Below, piece after piece: positions 36,937 to 50,069 of a stretch of DNA of 64,000 nt (positions are counted from its first letter, which is position 1; every line of letters starts with the position of its first letter). Both the position numbers and the translations under genes were made by a program. The DNA is from Vespa crabro. Taxonomy: Eukaryota; Arthropoda; Insecta; Hymenoptera; Vespidae. The notes beneath the pieces were generated by a model. That model was not told the origin of the DNA. It was given only the letters and a program-made list of their open reading frames with translations, and did no database searches. Location: NCBI RefSeq assembly GCF_910589235.1, contig NC_060964.1, forward strand, positions 5,316,492 through 5,380,491, given 5' to 3'.

Positions 36937-37407
36937 TACAGAACTTGTAAAGAACGCTATACGCATCACGTGCCGCGTGGCAGCTTACTGATTTTTAAAC
37001 AAACGTTTGAACGAACGGACAAGTAACTTCATTGATTTATTCAACGTCATTCTATTTTTGTCTCTTTCCTATTCTCTCTAACTCTTTCTCATCACGAACG
37101 CACTTCCGTCCGCGTTTTCGTCGCACTTTCCTTTCTCTATTGTTTTATTTATTTATTTATTTCCTTTTTGTTTCAAAAAAAAAAAAAAGAAAAAAAAAAC
37201 AAAAATCAATAATTACATGACAATAATTACAATCCAGTAAGGTAATTCGATTAGGCTTGATCAGTTTTCAATGTCCGGAACTCCCTGGACAATTTTTTAT
37301 TGCCCGACGTGACAATGTATTTTTCGTAACCTACCTCCATCTCCGCTTCGTCCGATGAAACTTTATCGTCTGGTTTCCTCCCTATGCTCGTCATTCAATC
37401 AAATGAT

Positions 37408-37452
<45 letters not shown>

Positions 37453-38142
37453 ATTATCCAATCCTATAATGTTTTCATTATTTACTATGTTATAATACAA
37501 GCTAATGGAAATAAAATGGATTGAATGGTACTATTCGATCAATCGATTGACGATATCAGTTAGCGTGATTTAACGAGTTGCATCCCAAAAAAAAGAAAAA
37601 AAAAAAAAAAGAGAAAAAGAGAAAAAGTCAACACATACATATCGTTTCATTGGTTTCAATGGAAAGCTGACGTTCTTATATGCGAAAGTAGATAATTAAT
37701 GATTTACACGATAACATTAAATAAACATATTTATCTGTCTGCGAGGTTAAATCTTAAGTAACATTATCATAGGAAATAAAATATAATCGTTATCAAGTCC
37801 ATATAATATATATAACAGATCACGATGAAGAGATACGATAGAGATAATTTTTGGTCGATTTAACGAGATACGAAGGACTCGACAAGAGGCAATTTCGTCG
37901 AAGCTTTATAAAGTCGAGCAAGTTGACGCGATGGAAGAGATGGCACTTAATGAAATTTCCTTGGTCGATAACGCGGACACGTCGTGTCGTGAAAGCAATA
38001 TCACGGACCGCCAGCGATAATGGAGAGAACGATCGAGTGAAAAATCGTTGGAGAGAGTAAGAACTGAAGAAAAAGTGAAAAATAAAATCGTCAGTTTTAC
38101 ATATGACAGAAAGAGATGCATGATAGAAGATTGAAAATGATA

Positions 38143-38143
<1 letters not shown>
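35191..38143. other. Non-coding segment
   Basis: (CT)n arrays at 35838-35868 and 36010-36060, GA arrays at 36901-36930 and 37412-37451, A-rich tracts at 37177-37205 and 37588-37626. Complex stretches at 35400-35740, 36230-36660 and 37230-37400. Short hairpin CTGGAC...GTCCAG at 35647-35665. No gene identified. Confidence 0.55.
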
Positions 38144-38197
<54 letters not shown>

Positions 38198-38342
38198 AGA
38201 GATAGCAATACGGATAGGCAAAGAGAGCAGAGTATAACCATATAAACTTCTTTTATTGGAAATATGAAATTTCAGTTCTTCTCCAGGCACGGTTGGTTTT
38301 CATTGCGAAATAAGCCGCTTCGCGCGCCTAGCGTAGATGGCC

Positions 38343-38394
<52 letters not shown>

Positions 38395-38651
38395 TAGCGC
38401 TTACTTGCCGACGGATAGAGAGTATACCATCCGCCTACCAAAGGATTAGGGAAATCGGGTTGGCACGGGTGTAGCAGAGGGTGAAGGAGAGAAGGGCAAG
38501 GGGTAAAAGGCAGTGGAAACTGCGACGTAGTAGTCGAGGTTTCGTCGGCGAAATCTTCGTCGATGCACCGAGAGCTTCTGTTTACCTCCTTTCGAAAGAG
38601 AAAGAGAGAGAGAGAAGAGATAGCGATGCGGATAGGCTTTCGTATGTAACC
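38144..38651. repeat. Triplicated module: GA tract plus conserved tail
   Basis: Three GA arrays are each followed by a related unique tail. Copy 1: GA to about 38195, then GAAGAGATAGCAATACGG and ATAGGC to 38219, with AGTATAACC at 38231. Copy 2: GA to 38391, then GGTAGCG at 38393, CGGATAG at 38412 and AGTATACC at 38421. Copy 3: GA to about 38614, then the copy-1 tail with two changes over 24 bases (38614-38637) and GTATGTAACC at 38642. The shared order implies local duplication. Confidence 0.7.
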
Positions 38652-38740
38652 GCATTTCTCCTACGCTAGCTACCTAGTGATGGTGGTGGTAGTAGTGATG
38701 GTATTACCGCTACCACGGTGCTTCCTGACTGTACGTTGCA

Positions 38741-38783
<43 letters not shown>

Positions 38784-39888
38784 TCTTCCTCAAAGAACAC
38801 CGACTCGCATCTCCAACGGATTCACGTTTGCTACGGATGAGGAGGAACATCTTGTTGCAAGGCTTCTTCATGTCTGGATACTTATGGCGAATAATCCGCC
38901 GGAACTTTACAACGTATTTTACTTTATCCGCAAATGATTAATAAAAGAATCTTGAAACAATCGATTCGGATTTTTGCGGCAAATCTTTGTTGCAAAAACA
39001 AAACAAAAAAGAAAAAGAAAAAAAAAAGAAAAAAAGAAATTTAATCAGCAGATTACAGAATTAATTATTTTTATAAATGCACATTGTTTCTTTTCCATTC
39101 GTAAGACGTTATCGTATTGATGATTGTTATAATCGAAATGAGAGAAAGAAAAAGATTCGCTTATTCTCTTTCTCCTTTTATCAATGTTAATTTCTTATGA
39201 TTCTGTTTTCAGAAATATCCCATTAATCCTGGCTCGCTGTTCAATATCCTGAAATTTCGGAATACATTGAAGGATCCAGAAGCGTTCCTCCATCGAACGC
39301 GATTCGTCATTCTTCTTCATCAAGCGTGAGTCTCATAAGCACATCCGACCACAGCGATCCTCGTTTTCAAGATTCTCTCTCTTAAGCCGCCAGAGAAGCG
39401 TTGGGACAATGTAGAGAATGGCAAAGAGAGGAGTAAGAGAATGAGAAAGAGATGAAGTTGGAGATGGAAACGCGAGAGAAAACGGGCAAACGAAAGGTAC
39501 GTTAAAGGTCGAAGGGATGGTACTAACTAGACGTTAAGTGGCCCGCTTAATTAATACGAAACAATCAACGTTTTGGTAAGCCGATTTCTTCGCTCGTTTT
39601 CCTTCAGGTACCACCCATTACTTTATACTTGAAAACGCCAAATTCTCCTCCTCTTATTCTTACCGAATCTTTGCCCTTTATATATCTTGCTGCATTTTCT
39701 ACTAAATCATTCTCTATCTCTCTAATTTACAGAGAGGTAGGTCCTTCCTCGCTAATTAATGCACATTCGAATATCTTATAAAGCGATGCTCTTTAATAAT
39801 GACGGATCCAATGAGGATCGTTTTAAAATCTACAGATTATATCGAAATAAATAAAAAAATAAATAAATAAAAAAATAAATAAATAAAC

Positions 39889-39929
<41 letters not shown>

Positions 39930-40601
39930 AAATTCGTTTGGAGCATTATCACGGAGGAAAATTATTTCCTCTGTAAATCCGGCGTATCGTCAAAGAACCT
40001 TTTGAAGTTGCCAAGAGCTAGAAAGAGAGATACAAAGATAAAGTTGAGAAACTGGCTGGTAGAAAAGGTTCGACCGAATCCATTTACGTGGACGATAATT
40101 ATCGCATTGCGATAAAAAAGCTTCAGCTAACCTTGTTCTCCAGCTTTGGCGTTTATCGCTTAAAAAGGACACTCGCCTAAAGAACAGGAAAAATAAAAGA
40201 TCTGACTGGAAGTAATATGGGATTTTGTACGACAAGCGTACGCTCGTCAAAGTATTGTCGTACTACAAAATAAACGTGGCTTATTACGAGAGGACGGGAT
40301 TTGCGTTCTTACTTTTATGATTAAAGCACGATTTAATTCGCAAATGACATAGAATGCGAACGACATCGAGCATAAATATAAAGACAAATTGGAGAGAGAG
40401 AGAGAGAAGGCAAATGTAGACAAAGGTGAATTTTCAATGAAACGAAGAAAACAGTACTATATTCGGTCTCGCTTCAATTGAGATAAAAAAGAAACGTATA
40501 TATTGTGCCCTGTTTCTTTCCTTTCTCCAAGTTGACGATACAAAGAAAGAATAAAAACAATAAGAAAAAAATAAAAATTGAATGAAAGCTTCGAGAAAGA
40601 T

Positions 40602-40635
<34 letters not shown>

Positions 40636-41114
40636 GGGGGAAAAGAAGTACGCAGTGAAATACTCTGAAGTTTATTTCTTACATTTCGAGAGTCCTTGAG
40701 GATGTTTTATTCTTAATTTTCATCTCCGTCATTCTCTCGTTATTCGGTACTTCATGTTTTTATATTTTTCATTCTCACTATACTTTCCTTCTCCTTTTTT
40801 CTTATCTTAATATCATGACATTATTATTGCGAACTAAGAAACGTTTGTTGGATTGTTGCAAGAAATAAAATCCTTCGAAGGGATTACGCGCTTTATTAAT
40901 CGAGATGAACAAAGCATTGATGCTTTCTCAATTGTCAGTAAGTAGATAGCCGCGAAATAAGTAATTTAAAAACGTCCAGGATACTTAACACAGACTCGTC
41001 CATTTTCTACAGATTCGGCTGAATACACGTTGAAAATTTTTCAAGCGAATTATTACATTAGGATATTTGTCTCCTACGAGGATATCAATTTAATCTGTCT
41101 CAGGCTTTAAATCC

Positions 41115-41117
<3 letters not shown>
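38652..41117. other. Non-coding segment
   Basis: (CT)n at 38742-38790; A-rich tract at 39000-39037; (AAAT)n then (AT)n at 39846-39926; GA array at 40612-40637. The stretch 38795-38937 is non-repetitive and open on the + strand but has no recognisable domain. No gene identified. Confidence 0.55.
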
Positions 41118-41163
<46 letters not shown>

Positions 41164-41215
41164 ACCCTCTCTCCTCTTTCTCTTTTTCTCACTCTCTCAC
41201 TCTCTCTCACTCACT
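41118..41215. repeat. (CT)n microsatellite with CTCA variants
   Basis: About 20 clean CT units and then degenerate CTCACTCTC units. Confidence 0.95.
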
Positions 41216-41957
41216 TTTAAACTGGTAGTATTTTTGATACTTACTATTATAGATAATTTTTTTCACTTTGTATTTATTCCAATTTATTTTTAATAATTCT
41301 CTTCTTTTTCGAAACTCTAATACAATCTCGTAACTCTTTCGACTCGAGATCTTAAGATATGAAAACGATATTCTAGTTAAACGATATTTATCCTTTGGAT
41401 GCTCGTTCTCAACTATTCATCGTGTCACTTCGTATCTTAATCGAAAGAACGACAAGAGGTAGGGGAAAGTAACGCCCTTTAGATCTTCGCACCAATCCGC
41501 GATCATTATGATCGTATACAACTGTTAGGATAAATAATATTTACGTGTTCCTCTCGGATAACATTCATTTTATACACACTCATACGTTTTGTTTACTATT
41601 AGTCGACGACAACGCGTAATAAAGAATACACCGGAGTATGATCTCACTTAACAAAGAAAAAAATTTGTATAGCCTCGCGTCATCACGTATCAGAAACAAT
41701 CACAAAAATTCCTTTTTCCTTTCAGTCGATATTAGAGAAGAGGAGAGACAAGACGTCGGAATTAGAAGATGATGAACTATATATATAATGCTCACGGTAT
41801 GTTGCTTTCGTAGGAAAGCTAGATTATACTAGAGAAGATACGTTAGAAATTTAGAATGTTAATCAACGTAAATTCCATCGATACAAGTTTCACGTCAAAC
41901 CCATACTTGGACTCTTCTATTAGATAGAAGGCAGAAGATGATGATAGAAAGAGAGAA

Positions 41958-41999
<42 letters not shown>

Positions 42000-42391
42000 C
42001 ACTATAATTACGAAGCGTTTTGCCTGCCCATTAAACTAATGCTCAATAAGGTGACTGCCGAAGTCAGAACGCAAGGGGCTGTAAGGAAACGCGTTCACTT
42101 GCTTGTCATGATCTACCGTCAGTACATTATTATCGTTTCCAGCAAAGCGATGCCTTAATCAAGACCCTTGCAGGAAGTACTTGCCAGACAGCCACGGAAA
42201 CTCTACGGAATCGTGTTTAAAAATTTTTCGCCTTAAGTAATTAGATATCTTAACTTATCACAAAAGTTTACGTCGTGTGGTTTCATTTTGAAACGTTTAT
42301 TTCCTCGTCTCTCAAATTTCTTTCTCGAATTTTATCGAACTTTGATTACTTTTATTATTTGCATTCATTATCTCGATAACGATGAATCATG

Positions 42392-42438
<47 letters not shown>

Positions 42439-42600
42439 GTAATCAAATGGCACATTAAAGGAAAAAAATTTTAGGGGATTGTAATTGAAACCAGTTTCAT
42501 GTGCTTCATCTTTGATAATAGACATTTTGAACTGAATGAGCTGGCCACAAATACTCTCGACGACTTCATAATACACCTGGCGGAATATTCGAAGGTAATA
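41216..42600. other. Non-coding segment
   Basis: Contains an acceptor-like TTTCAG at about 41718-41723 with a short open frame behind it (see findings), a GA array at 41950-41996, a complex stretch at 42000-42220 and (TA)n at 42396-42436. No gene identified. Confidence 0.5.
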
Positions 42601-42790
42601 CGACATACAAGCGTTCTACGTCGAAGTTCGAGTTCCTCTCGCGCGAACCTGGTTACAGGTTAATCGTCCGTTAAGAGACTTTGACCAACGCGTACAGTGC
42701 AAACTATCCTGCCAGACAAGAAGTTAGTAATTACCAATTATCTGCTACCGAAGGTAGTAATTGAACGAGCTAAAGGTAGAACCAGATTTC
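42601..42790. promoter_or_regulatory. Complex island with CAATTA/TAATTG inverted repeat
   Basis: Non-repetitive stretch. CAATTA (42735-42740), four unpaired bases, CTACC, loop GAA, GGTAG and TAATTG (42758-42763) form an 11-pair stem with one bulge. AGTAATT also lies just upstream. Paired homeodomain half-sites are a plausible reading; a regulatory role is inferred. Confidence 0.35.
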
Positions 42791-45015
42791 AAACGTTATT
42801 ACCTTTCGCTTAACGAGTTGGAGCTTATACGTTTATTAAACTACAAGCCGCGATATCATGAATTATAAAATAAATAAGGAATCAATCAAAGAAAATTTTC
42901 TTTATAAATTGGAAAAAAACTAAATTTAATTGTTCGATATTCGTCCGTAAATCCATGTAGAATCGCGTGATATTAGCGTGCGAGGCATCATGTTGTTTTC
43001 GCACGTGGATTACGCGTATAATCGGTGTTATTTTCCTAGCTAGAAATCCGGTCGGTTTAATTCGCCCAAGGTAACGCCGGTTTTCGAATCTAGGATCTAC
43101 GGTTCGAGAGAGACAGATAGAAAGAGAGATAGAGAGAGATAGAGAGAGGGAGAGAGATAGATAGAAACAGAAACGCTTACGAGTCAGAGAGAACGAGAGA
43201 ACGAGAGAACGAGAGAGAGAGAGAGAGAGAGAGAGATTGCGATCTGTATTTGTACACGTCGTACGTATCGAGGAAGCCATGCCGCCACCCTTCGGTTGTA
43301 CGTTTCCCCCTTTCTCTCTCTTTCTCTCTCTCTCTCTCTCCCTCTCTCACGGTTTGCTCTTTGTTTAAGTGAGAGTATTATTGCTGCGGAAATTGGTGCC
43401 TGACGCAAGGGTGCACTGTTGATTCTCCTTGAACATCGAGCAAAGGTCCATACCGTCGAAAGGTGAGAACGCACGTTGCACCCTTTGTCGATAGTTTACT
43501 TTACCAGTCCTATCGAACTGTGTTTCTTCCGTACCTTGGTTGGTATGCCGTTCAACGTGCATACGAAAGGTTCTCTAACAAAGATAGACCGAATTTGGTA
43601 CAAAGTTAGAATTAATTTATCCGACTTGAATTTCTATTGCTTGATAATGTATAAAGGAAATATGATTAAATGATTTTGAAAGTGATTAAAATGTCTATAG
43701 AATATATGTGTATATATATATATATCATTTTATCTTTTATTTTTTACTTTCATTAAATGATGAACAATGTAAATGATTGTCTTTGTTTAGTTGGTGAAAC
43801 AGAGACAGGTACTCGTTAAAGCTTCTTAAAGATGATGCATCAGTGATACTTCTGATGTAATTAAGAACCGCCGAACTTTGAAAATCTTTAAAAGATATTA
43901 TGTCAAGAAACTTTGATGCAAAGTCTCACTAAAGGATATAGTATAATATAGTTCGAGAAAAGTGAACATTCCCGATAAATCGCAAATCTTTGTATCTGTA
44001 ATCTTTGTAAAAACGTGTTTGCATGGGAGTTAATTAATTATCATAAGATATATTGAAATAATACTTGAGACGACTTAGTTATGCTTACGTATAAATCCAT
44101 TGTTCTTACAATTTTCTGTTGAAAAATGACAGTTCTTCCGATTAGAATTGATTAATTGTACGAAATTATATAATATTTCTGACCATTTTCTCCTTTCGTT
44201 AGGTTTTCTCTCTCTCTCTCTCTCTCCTTTTCCCTATCTCATTATTTTAGGGCACCTTAGCGATCTTAAATAAATTGCTAGCGCAAAATCGTGTCTCGTT
44301 TCTCATTACGGTGAGTTTAATTCTGTAAAAAAAAAATCTTACGAAGAATAATATATCGCAAGAAGAGAATCGTATCGAAAAAAATAATATCAGATTAATA
44401 TGCGAGATGGAATACATATATTGTATCGAATATTGAATATAGGGAATGTTCGTTCCCATGAAAAGAGCATTTCATTATTCGTGTCTATCGCAAATTTTTC
44501 TTCTTATCCTTTTCGAGATATCAACATTTAAATTTATCATTTTTAAAAAGTTTTATTTAAAGTTTATATGATAAATTCTATTATGGGAAATGAAAATGTA
44601 AATTTCAAATGGCGCTCGCTCGTCAAAACTATTTTTTGATTGATCGACCAACGAGTATATAAACTTACACGAGGTAAATATTTTCTAATGACGACGATGA
44701 AAAAAATAAAAAAAAAAAAAAAGAAAAGTAAATAAAAATGGTAAAGAAAGAAGAAGAAAAAAAAAAAGAGGAAAAAAAAAGTAAAAGTAAAATAAAATCA
44801 AGATGAACCAGAGGACCGACGTTCGTCTCAATTAGAAACGACGACCAGTGTACGCGCGTATCACTTAACCGCAATCAAAAGCGAGTTAATTCAGGTACGT
44901 AAGAGGCCGTTAGCTCTCTGTGCACATACATATGCAACTACCGTTAACATAGAACCGCGACTATTAAATTTGGTTACGAGGCGGACATCGAGCACGATCG
45001 TAGTTTGAGGCGAGA
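42791..45015. other. Non-coding segment
   Basis: 42970-43100 is complex with a CACGTG E-box and bicoid-type GGATTA and TAATCGG words. GA/GATA-rich DNA spans 43105-43235 and CT DNA 43308-43350. The remainder is A+T-rich, with A-rich purine DNA at 44700-44791. No gene identified. Confidence 0.55.
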
Positions 45016-45078
<63 letters not shown>

Positions 45079-45079
45079 T
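45016..45079. repeat. (GAC)n trinucleotide repeat
   Basis: About 21 clean GAC units. On the minus strand it reads as a Val run in a chance frame. Confidence 0.97.
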
Positions 45080-46377
45080 GACTACGACGAAAACGACGAG
45101 AACGATGTAAACGTAAATGTACACGACGTCTGTTACGTGAGTGAATGAGTTAGAGAAAGATAGAGATATATAAACTGAGACAGAGAAAACGTTATCTAAC
45201 CGACGAATCAAAATGTAGTTGCCAACTCGTATAGTTCAACCTCGAGAGTCCAGGTCGCAATTTCTAGTTCCAAAATCGCACGAACGCGTTTAATAGCCAG
45301 CAGCATGGCCGCCGACAAGAATTGACGCACATCCCTAGGTAGAGTGTCGATAGTTCAAATCGGATTCGTATGTGGTTACGTTCGAAGGCTAAAACCAGTT
45401 TGAGGACTATTATTTGAACGGTTATTGGTATGATAACCCGTATCTATGCGTCGTGCATCACAGGGCCAACTCTACGGTTGTCACCCTGATTTCCACGTTT
45501 CTCCTGCTTTCTCTCTATCTCTCTTTCTCTCTCTCTCTCCCCCTCCCTCCAATCTCTCTCCCTCTCTTTCTCTTTCTCACTATCCGACCATCGACCGCTT
45601 GGTCTCTCTCTTTTCCATTGCTGTACCTCTTACTCTCCCTTCTCTTCCTCCTCAACCTCCTCGTTCTAGCCGTACATTCGTAGAGCGTACGTCGCTCTGG
45701 CACGGCTTGCCGCATAAATGTATGTTTCCAGGATTTCTGGTTGTCTGCCGAATAAATTATGGAGGCTCGACGAGCTACGCTGCTACCGCCGTCACCGTTG
45801 CCGCCACTACACCCTGACCGAGATTACAGCAACGGGTTTGAAAATCGTCAACGAACAAGATATCTCGATTAACTTCGCATTCCAATTATGCGCAAATACA
45901 TTTTAACGTATGTACATATATACATATGATATCTTTCGTCGTTTCGTTACAACAGCCCCAACAGACTCCACGTTTCTTTAACAATATTTACGCCAAGATA
46001 ATTTGGACCAAGGGATATTTTAATGTTAAAGCGAGATCAAATATTTATTTTGGCTCGTACATTTCATGGAAGAGAAATCACAATTTTCGGTTCTTTCTCC
46101 TTTCGTTATAATGTATCTAGATTATATTCCCTGTATAAAGTTCATATATAATTATCTTACGAATATTCTCGGCTTAAGCAAGATACGTTTTATTTCATAT
46201 CCCATATTGTACTCCCTACTCATCGTATTTTCCTTAGTTGTTTTTTCTTTCTTTCTTTCTTTCTTTCTTTCTTTTTATCGTTTATTTAATGCTCGATGCC
46301 AAAGAGTTTACAACTTCCGTACTTTGCATATTGATCGACATAAAAATATATAAATCTAGATGAAAAACACCTAAACA

Positions 46378-46423
<46 letters not shown>

Positions 46424-47489
46424 GGATGATAAATCATTTTTACGAGCGTTAAAATCATGACAAATTTATTACAGAGATAGACATTCTATCGTGAAGATTT
46501 GAGAATATATGGCGATCGCTAGAATTAGACGTGGAGTGAATTATGATATCAAGAAGGTCTAAGGAATAAAGGTGCCGGATAGATGACATTGCAATAACGA
46601 GGGAAGCTATATAGCACACATTTATTACCGGAGTAGTTACTGCTGCTTTCTGTCACAACAATTCGCGGAAATGGGGTCGATAGGAAAGGATGAGATGCTA
46701 CAACAGAGGCTACTGTTTGGAATGATCTCGACACGAGGGTACAAGTACCTTCTCGAGCGGCCCTTGCATCCTTGTTTTCACAGCATTTCCAGCCATCCGA
46801 TGGATGGAGAGGAGAGACTGATTAATCGTGTCGAGGACCTCCCCACCACTTCTCGCGACCGTTCATCCCTCAACTACGACTGGTCAACGTAGGTATTAGG
46901 TAGGTATTGTGAATATATGTTTCGCGTCTTTGCTCTTAGAACTTTGTCTTTCACGAAACAATCCTATGAAATTCTCCATTAGAGAATATTTTCTTTTCCA
47001 TTTCTTTTTGGCCTTCGATCGATGTCAATATCGTGTTTGGTTGACATAAAAATCTAAGGCTAACAAGATTTAGCCTTAAAAGAGCTTTTCGTAGTTTTTT
47101 CATACGATCGATGATAACGGAGCGACGAGGCAATGGAAATTTTCAAAAGACGGAGAAAATCGTCGGCATTACGTGATAGGACGCGTGAGAAACGTTTGAA
47201 GGGTTCCTCGAGTGACGTGTAACGTATACCCGAAAGACGACATTTCTCTCGGCGAACGGTGAAATTACAGAAAAAGCAAGTGTTCGAGGATCCTCCGAGG
47301 CCGTCAGGAGCGCTAACTGAGATACGAATAAATAAACCTTCCGTGGGTTAACTGAAGTATTCATTCTCGGTCGTGTACAAGAGTACTCTCTGTCGTTCTG
47401 AAGAGTACTAACGAATTCGCGGCGAGGAAGGAAAATTGTTGTGGAATCTGTCGAGCGACGAAAGATCTCTCGCAAAGATCGAGCCTACT
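45080..47489. other. Non-coding segment
   Basis: CT-rich tract at 45508-45580, (TTTC)n at 46246-46275, (TA)n at 46379-46418. 46540-46890 is more complex and carries an ATG-started 73-codon frame (46671-46892) that is not repeat-derived but matches nothing I recognise. 47140-47470 is CpG-containing complex DNA. No gene can be supported. Confidence 0.5.
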
Positions 47490-47701
47490 AAGAAAAAAAA
47501 AAAAAAAGAAAATAAAAGAAAAAAAAAAGAAAAAAGAAAAAGGAAAAAAAAGGAAGAAGAAGAGGAGGTGAAAAATTAAATAAAATCAAGAACGAAAAGT
47601 GACGTAAAAGAGGAATTTCTATCTCTAACGTTGCGACTCTTATCATAAACATATACATACATGCATATATACGTATGTATTAGGCATACATGCCTAAATA
47701 C

Positions 47702-47746
<45 letters not shown>
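47490..47746. repeat. Purine tract and (TA)n array
   Basis: A-rich AAAAG-type tract at 47490-47570 and about 21 TA units at 47704-47746. Confidence 0.93.
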
Positions 47747-47747
<1 letters not shown>

Positions 47748-49640
47748 GTACTCGTATCGACGGAACAAAGACACTTTGACGACACAAATTTCACGCGTGT
47801 GGTTTAATTTAGCGATCTTCTCTTTGTCCGCCGCTTTTAGTTTCGTATGTGCTTTCGTCATCTCCCACAACACCCTCTCTTCCTCTCCACTCCTCTTTCT
47901 CATTTATGTCGCAATTACGGTGTAACAAAGTGTCCGTTAACTGGAAAAGGTAGTGCAATAATAGCGAGAGCTTAAACAATAATTTCGGCCTTTTCGGGAC
48001 CTTTTTGCGACGACATTCCCTTCTTTCTGCCACCGCATTCCATTTGCGGACGCGACGCTGTCCTTGTTTTGTACGTTGAAGGTGAACGAAGATAAAAAAA
48101 GAAAAAACGAAAGAATTAAAGAGAAAAAGAAACCGTAGGATATAGTTTATAAACTTTTCGATGAATTTCAAGATAAATAATTCTATACTTGATTTGGATA
48201 AAAGCAAAACAAATTATATATATATTTATGTGAATTGAAAAAAGACAAAGAGCTCAATCTACAATTCATTTTTTCTTAATGATTCGAACATTTTCAGCTT
48301 CGTTTTTATTCCTTCTTCTTTTCAATCTTCTTCTTCCCTTTCCTCCCCCCTCCTCGTCGCCTCCCCTACTACCTCTTTCGCTTTTCTCCTCGAGAATCGT
48401 TTTATCGAACGATCGATTAATAAGATTCACCGGTCTCCTTTCTATCTCTTTAGATGTCTTGCGGTGCTTTTCTGGTTGATTGAGCGCGATTGGGCCGTTC
48501 GAATAATTCGATTGAATTTGGATTTATGGATATTAAAAGGCAAGCGACGCGCGTAATGCAGATTAAGGACGAAGCGTGACAAAGGAATATTTATCTCTAA
48601 CGTGAATCCTGGCCCTACTTCTAGTCACGATCGACCTTCGTCTTCATTTCTAAGAAGTTTCATCCCAGAAGCTTAAATTAAGGGCTTGGAAAAATAGAGG
48701 AAGTCTGAACGAACAAAGGAAGAAACGTTCATGGAAAAAAAAAAAAAATCAATCGATAGAATTACGATCAGAAACTTTTTCCTTGTCAATGGGAGAAGCC
48801 GATAATCCTTTTCTTATTCTTATCCGATCTTGCGACAGATTTTTGCGGATAGAGTCAGCGAGGTAGAAAGTTACGATGATGCCCGTTAATGCGATCGGTG
48901 AAGCCTCTCTTCCTTGGTTGAGAAGTCGGAATCTCAGAGAGTTTACGATAATCAGATTCGTTGAATAGACGGGATTTGAGATTGGTGTAGACGCGGAAAA
49001 AAGAGACGAATTAAACGGTACGCTTAAATTAAATAGATAAACGAATAGATAATATAGACGTGTGTATATATATATATATATATATACATACGTATATAGC
49101 AAAAGGATCTTAGAGAGAAATAGCTAACTTACATTGAAGAATGAATTACCCATTCAAGCGAATAAATGTCTTGACCTTTGTGTCGCAAAATGTTTATGTT
49201 TGCGATCGACAACGTCGTCGTTTCTTTGTCAATAGCTGACCGATCAATAGGAATATAAATAAGTAAAAATAAACGAATGAAATAGTATAAGTTGATAATA
49301 GTATGATATTATAACTGAGAGGTTTTAGAAAAATATTATTTTACGTAAACCAAATGATACGCATTAAATTGATATCTCGTTAAATCGTAGATATATTTAA
49401 TTAAATAACCAAAAGCTACATGTAGTTAATAAATACATTTGATATTATTACATTAATAATATTAATTTGTTATCATTCATATAATCAAAACTTTCCTCAT
49501 TGATTTCTCTTAACTTTCGAATATCTATATATTTAATGTACGTGAGAGAGCTTTATTGTAAACATATTTAATATTTCCCCATTGCTAACATTATTAAAGT
49601 AATCATATGTAACCGTACTATTTGTCATTGATCATTTAAA
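47747..49640. other. Non-coding segment
   Basis: 47800-48120 and 48470-48620 are complex, CpG-containing DNA; 48290-48400 is C+T-rich; a short (TA)n lies at 49067-49085; 49200-49640 is strongly A+T-rich and includes the palindrome TATTTAATTAAATA near 49393. No gene identified. Confidence 0.6.
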
Positions 49641-50069
49641 ACGGATTCACTCGTATATTGTCGTACTTGCATTTATTTGTTCAAATAATGTCAAGCTACG
49701 CAAGTCACATGAGTATGCAAATATCCATTCGTTTCTCCGTTTCCTTCCTCTTTTGACTCTAATTTACTTAACGGTCTCCGATATCTGTTCGATTAATACA
49801 TTTCCATTTAACTTGTTAATTCGTGTAACGATTTCACGCGATGCCATTTTGCATATTAACCACGCCCTCTCTACTTCGTACCGGCGTTATCTAAAATTCA
49901 AATTGCCATAGCTCCCGCCACTACCGGCCGTAACCATTACCGCCGAATTCTATTTATAAATTATACATGACATTTTTTGATTATCATTCTCGCATGCAAT
50001 AAACTCACTTCGATGATCGAAAACGTTTTAATCATCGTTCTTATTCTCTTAAAGTTGAACAATTTCCAG
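49641..50069. promoter_or_regulatory. Complex region ahead of the candidate exon, POU- and MEF2-like sites
   Basis: Non-repetitive. A perfect octamer ATGCAAAT lies at 49715-49722, a second POU-like TTTGCATA near 49848, and CTATTTATAA at 49950-49959 matches the MEF2 consensus YTA(A/T)4TAR. CCGGC and CCGCC words raise G+C at 49885-49945. It ends in the acceptor-like sequence at 50069. Could be a promoter or intronic enhancer; function is inferred. Confidence 0.35.

Noticed and set aside
38795..38937. Open stretch after a CT tract ending in CTCAAAG, acceptor-like
   Set aside because: Any CT microsatellite mimics a pyrimidine tract. There is no donor after the frame and no recognisable protein.
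45351..45372. GATAGTTCAAATCGG, resembling a tRNA T-loop
   Set aside because: No G-C T-stem, acceptor stem or A/B-box partners at the right distance.
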